DNA from: Asterionellopsis glacialis
Lineage: Eukaryota > Bacillariophyta > Plagiogrammaphyceae > Rhaphoneidales > Asterionellopsidaceae
Reading direction: 5' to 3'
Assembly: GCA_014885115.2 (NCBI GenBank)
Contig: WKLE02001123.1
Span: forward strand, 1-28,446
DNA length: 28,446 nucleotides
In this document: piece by piece, positions 25,905 through 28,446 of the stretch
How the letters are laid out: each line of letters opens with the position of its first letter
Numbering within the stretch: the stretch's first letter is position 1
Position numbers and translations under genes: made by a program
The notes under the pieces: generated by a model
What the model was told of the DNA's origin: nothing
Database searches by the model: none
The model's input: only the letters and a program-made list of their open reading frames with translations

Positions 25905-28310
25905 ATGTCATTCAAAAACTTACCTTACAACTACCAAGTCGAAGCAGCTGGAACCTTCAGCAAATTCGGGAAAAGACCTACCTTCCCTGATGGACTTAGT
26001 CCTCTTGAAATTTGGACTAACCCAGCTCGCAACAAATCTGCACGCATAAATCTCCTCTCCAGCCCACGTATCGTCGGCATCGCATTTTTCTACGCTGGCC
26101 AGATCTCGATCCTCAACGATCTTGAACTCACCGACTATGACGACAACGGCAACCCAACCACCATCACTGGCAGTCTTTCGGACAACATCTTCCCCGCAAC
26201 ACCCACCAGTGTTAATTTGCATGACATCATCAGCAACTACGTTTACCATACAACTCTCTCCTCCGATTCAACCTCATCCCACTGGCCTACCGCATCGGCC
26301 GACCTAGAGGATGAAGCCTTTCCCCATCTCAACGACTTCAACGATACACCTGACATCAAAAACTTTCTACAAGGCACAAATCGCTTAACCCTTTACCCTA
26401 AGGCGATCCCTTTAGCCGCCCATCACCCAATAACATCAGGACCTATAACAGCTGAAGAAATATTAAAAAATGTTTCTGACCATCACCCCGCCGCACGCGA
26501 AGCAATTGAGGCTTGGGACACCATCCATAACAACACCAACGACAAACCCTTACCCAAATCATTTTTAGACAAAATAACCACCCAAAACAAAAAACCACCT
26601 ACAACTTCTGACATTCCAATCTCCTACTCCCCTATCACTACAAACCTCATACTCCGCCTCCCATCACAACAAGAATATATCTCATGTCAAGAACGAATCC
26701 ACATCAAGGCCCAAATTGCAATAGCACGCTACAATGCAAATAATCCGGACAAATACCTAGAACATAACCCAACACCGGTAACCCCCGTTCAATCTCACAC
26801 ACCACCCAATACCACTTCCTCTCCGACCCCTTCTTTACAAAAAGAAGTTAAGATTTTATCCAAAACTGATCGTGAATCCGCTGTCACAACCCAGCGTATC
26901 AAACAACGCCTCTCCCTCTTCGGTTGCTACCCAGTCACTAACCAACACCAACAACAATTGATTCACACACCAACGCTCAACAACGAGTTTCTAGACACCT
27001 TATCAATGTCCAGTACTTTAGCTAGAGATGAAATCAATAATCACATTGATTCCCTCTGTGAACAACGGAAAGAAGGGCGTGACTATTTAGAGAAACTTAC
27101 ATGTATCCAAGACCTCGCCCACGCCGAAATATCAGCTCTCAAAAATTTCAGTTGGATCAACAAAGATATTGTTATCTCCGAAAACACTCTCCAATACAAA
27201 CTCAGCGTTTTCAACTTTCTTCCCAAACAATCTGTCATCAACCTTTCTGAAGACTTGGAGGCCGACCAGGATGAGCTCCTCAATACAGACAACCCTAATC
27301 GCCGCCGTCGCGCCACCAAAATGAACCTCTCCACCGGCAGATTGTCAACCATCGATGATGTCCTATCTACCATAGCTAACATCGATGCCATCTTACACTT
27401 TTACTTTGATCATTCCAATGACATGACCATACCTTTGATTACAAAACACATTCGGGGTCTTGCAGACATCATCAGCTCCCGCAGTTTTGACACTTGGTTC
27501 TCTTCCACCAACAAAACGTATCCCCACATCCCAGTCATGCTTCTCACCACAAGCCTCCAAAGTATCTTATCCGCTCACGTCGATGTTGCATACAACCCAT
27601 CCTATTTGCGCCTCATCCAACAAAACCAACAACTCGACTACGACACCATCGAAAAACCATCGCTTGCATACAGCGAGGTCATTCGTAACTTGCGCACTTG
27701 CATCGCCCAATCATCGCCCGGTATTTTCGCCACAAAATCCGCAACCGTCGACGTCGCTACCCGACTTGGCATGTATATTCCCGACCATAAAACTCACAAC
27801 AAACGTCTCAAAACAGGCGATCGCTCCTCCAACAATAATCCCCGCGAATCTTCATCTTCTATGAACGGTACAGGTACATCCACCCCTACAAACAAAAGCA
27901 CTCGCGGCTATGTCGTCAACAACTCAGGATCCCGCCTATCCTTACCATTCTGTCAAGAACAAAATAAAAAACATTGCCCATTCTTTGCGCTCGAAGGCAA
28001 ATCCTGCACCCGTGGGTCACAATGCAACATGCTCCATATCCCTTATCGGGAAATGGACCCAACCATGAAGGCCAACATAAACAAATACATCGAATCTACA
28101 CCAGGCCTCTCTCTCGCTTCAGTCTACACTAACGACAAGCAGACTCCATCCTCACAAGCAGACACATCCAAAAACACTTCCTCTAACAACCAACAAACTA
28201 TTCACAACAAGAATCAACACGAAACCAAAAAAACCACTTCATCCACTATATCAACGATCACACCTAATACACATAGCACATCCGCATCATCTGCCTCACA
28301 AGTTGCATGA
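25905..28310 (+). CDS. Gag-like protein with CCCH zinc finger (retroelement ORF1)
   Basis: 801 aa from ATG 25905 to TGA 28308. No signal peptide or membrane segment. Residues 1-60 begin MSFKNLPYNYQVEAAGTF. About 290-330 is a Pro/Thr-rich linker, followed by VKILSKTDRESAVTTQRIKQ (about 323-345). The middle, 360-600, is helical. About 640-680 is basic and Ser/Asn-rich. A CCCH finger is formed by C691-x9-C701-x5-C707-x3-H711 (CPFFALEGKSC, CNMLH). The C-terminal 65 residues are low-complexity Ser/Thr/Asn. A large structural protein ending in a nucleic-acid-binding finger and a disordered tail is what a retrotransposon Gag looks like: it would package element RNA into particles. Codon choice is strongly A/C-ending, unlike the host genes in this window. 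I cannot assign the family by name. An unrelated CCCH RNA-binding protein is less likely given the leader and the following open frame. Confidence 0.72.
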   Translation: MSFKNLPYNYQVEAAGTFSKFGKRPTFPDGLSPLEIWTNPARNKSARINLLSSPRIVGIAFFYAGQISILNDLELTDYDDNGNPTTITGSLSDNIFPATPTSVNLHDIISNYVYHTTLSSDSTSSHWPTASADLEDEAFPHLNDFNDTPDIKNFLQGTNRLTLYPKAIPLAAHHPITSGPITAEEILKNVSDHHPAAREAIEAWDTIHNNTNDKPLPKSFLDKITTQNKKPPTTSDIPISYSPITTNLILRLPSQQEYISCQERIHIKAQIAIARYNANNPDKYLEHNPTPVTPVQSHTPPNTTSSPTPSLQKEVKILSKTDRESAVTTQRIKQRLSLFGCYPVTNQHQQQLIHTPTLNNEFLDTLSMSSTLARDEINNHIDSLCEQRKEGRDYLEKLTCIQDLAHAEISALKNFSWINKDIVISENTLQYKLSVFNFLPKQSVINLSEDLEADQDELLNTDNPNRRRRATKMNLSTGRLSTIDDVLSTIANIDAILHFYFDHSNDMTIPLITKHIRGLADIISSRSFDTWFSSTNKTYPHIPVMLLTTSLQSILSAHVDVAYNPSYLRLIQQNQQLDYDTIEKPSLAYSEVIRNLRTCIAQSSPGIFATKSATVDVATRLGMYIPDHKTHNKRLKTGDRSSNNNPRESSSSMNGTGTSTPTNKSTRGYVVNNSGSRLSLPFCQEQNKKHCPFFALEGKSCTRGSQCNMLHIPYREMDPTMKANINKYIESTPGLSLASVYTNDKQTPSSQADTSKNTSSNNQQTIHNKNQHETKKTTSSTISTITPNTHSTSASSASQVA

Positions 28311-28446
28311 AGCAGCAGACCGCTGGTGGACAACTCATCGTGGACACCTATCGATCCTACACGTAAAATAAAAGCAGAAATCTTTTCCAATAACCCTCAT
28401 GTCACCTTTATCACCCCTCACATTTCTACTCACATTAACCCTACAA
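28311..28446 (+). CDS. Open frame following the Gag stop, probable start of Pol (partial)
   Basis: Directly after the TGA at 28308-28310 the same frame stays open for 45 codons to the window edge (SSRPLVDNSSWTPIDPTRKI...), whereas the two other forward frames close within about 70 bp. There is no ATG in it within the window. The simplest reading is that Pol is expressed by readthrough of the TGA, or that the stop is a recent mutation in a single Gag-Pol frame. It is too short to show a protease or reverse transcriptase motif. Confidence 0.4.

Larger units (their letters stand above)
25085..28446 (+). mobile_element. Retroelement, 5' part (left boundary approximate, right end outside window)
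   Basis: From about 25.1 kb to the window end the top strand is markedly A+C rich and G-poor, unlike everything to the left. The order is direct-repeat array, leader of about 650 bp, Gag-like ORF with CCCH finger, then an open frame where Pol would be expected. The left boundary is placed only by composition, so it could be off by some tens of bases. No reverse transcriptase is inside the window, so the class (LTR, DIRS-like or non-LTR) cannot be decided. Confidence 0.6.

Overview
This window looks like nuclear DNA from a eukaryotic alga, most probably a diatom or another stramenopile. The evidence is GT-AG introns of about 100-250 bp inside otherwise compact genes, one long intron-poor gene per strand block, a PRAT-type translocase-like membrane protein, a RING-CH/MYND membrane protein, and PIF/Harbinger-like and mariner-like transposons. 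There is no bacterial operon structure, Shine-Dalgarno pattern, CRISPR array or recognisable tRNA/rRNA. The organism assignment is inference from gene style, not from a marker gene.

Region 1-9.4 kb is AT-rich and transposon-dominated. An open frame runs off the left edge on the minus strand (292..1). An 800-bp non-autonomous DNA transposon with 47-bp terminal inverted repeats and a TCA target duplication sits at 582-1381. At 3.6-6.6 kb lies a decayed mariner-like (plant-type DD39D-like) transposase. It carries a 71-bp tandem duplication, several stops and frameshifts, a probable intron, and a second transposon (5493-6395, TTAA target duplication, piggyBac-like ends) inserted into its C-terminal coding region. 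Between 7.9 and 9.0 kb there is an old, diverged tandem repeat with a period of about 170-220 bp.

Region 9.4-20.2 kb is the host gene block. (1) 11944-9468, minus: a 782-aa protein with a split RING-CH finger, a MYND finger and about four membrane segments, encoded in two exons. (2) 12778-13518, plus: a 246-aa Tim17/22/23-family (PRAT) membrane protein with an N-terminal targeting region. It is divergent from gene 1 across an 833-bp shared upstream region. (3) 15114-16575, plus: a 453-aa two-exon protein with one long hydrophobic segment and a possible NTF2/SnoaL-like middle part. (4) 17919-20152, plus: a 707-aa two-exon protein with a basic nuclear-localisation-like patch and a cysteine-rich C-terminal half, function unrecognised. 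The spacers between these genes contain striking clusters of GTAC-centred palindromes.

Region 20.2-28.4 kb is again mobile. A PIF/Harbinger-type DDE transposase (23299-22153, minus, one intron, catalytic D-D-E present) is divergent from a small acidic ORF (24593-24859, plus) that resembles the accessory ORF of such elements. An 11-bp motif is iterated between them. From about 25.1 kb the top strand becomes abruptly A+C rich and carries a retroelement: an array of five direct repeats of about 22 bp, a leader, an 801-aa Gag-like ORF with a CCCH zinc finger (25905-28310), and a TGA stop after which the same frame alone stays open to the window edge. That arrangement suggests stop-codon readthrough or a directly abutting Pol ORF.
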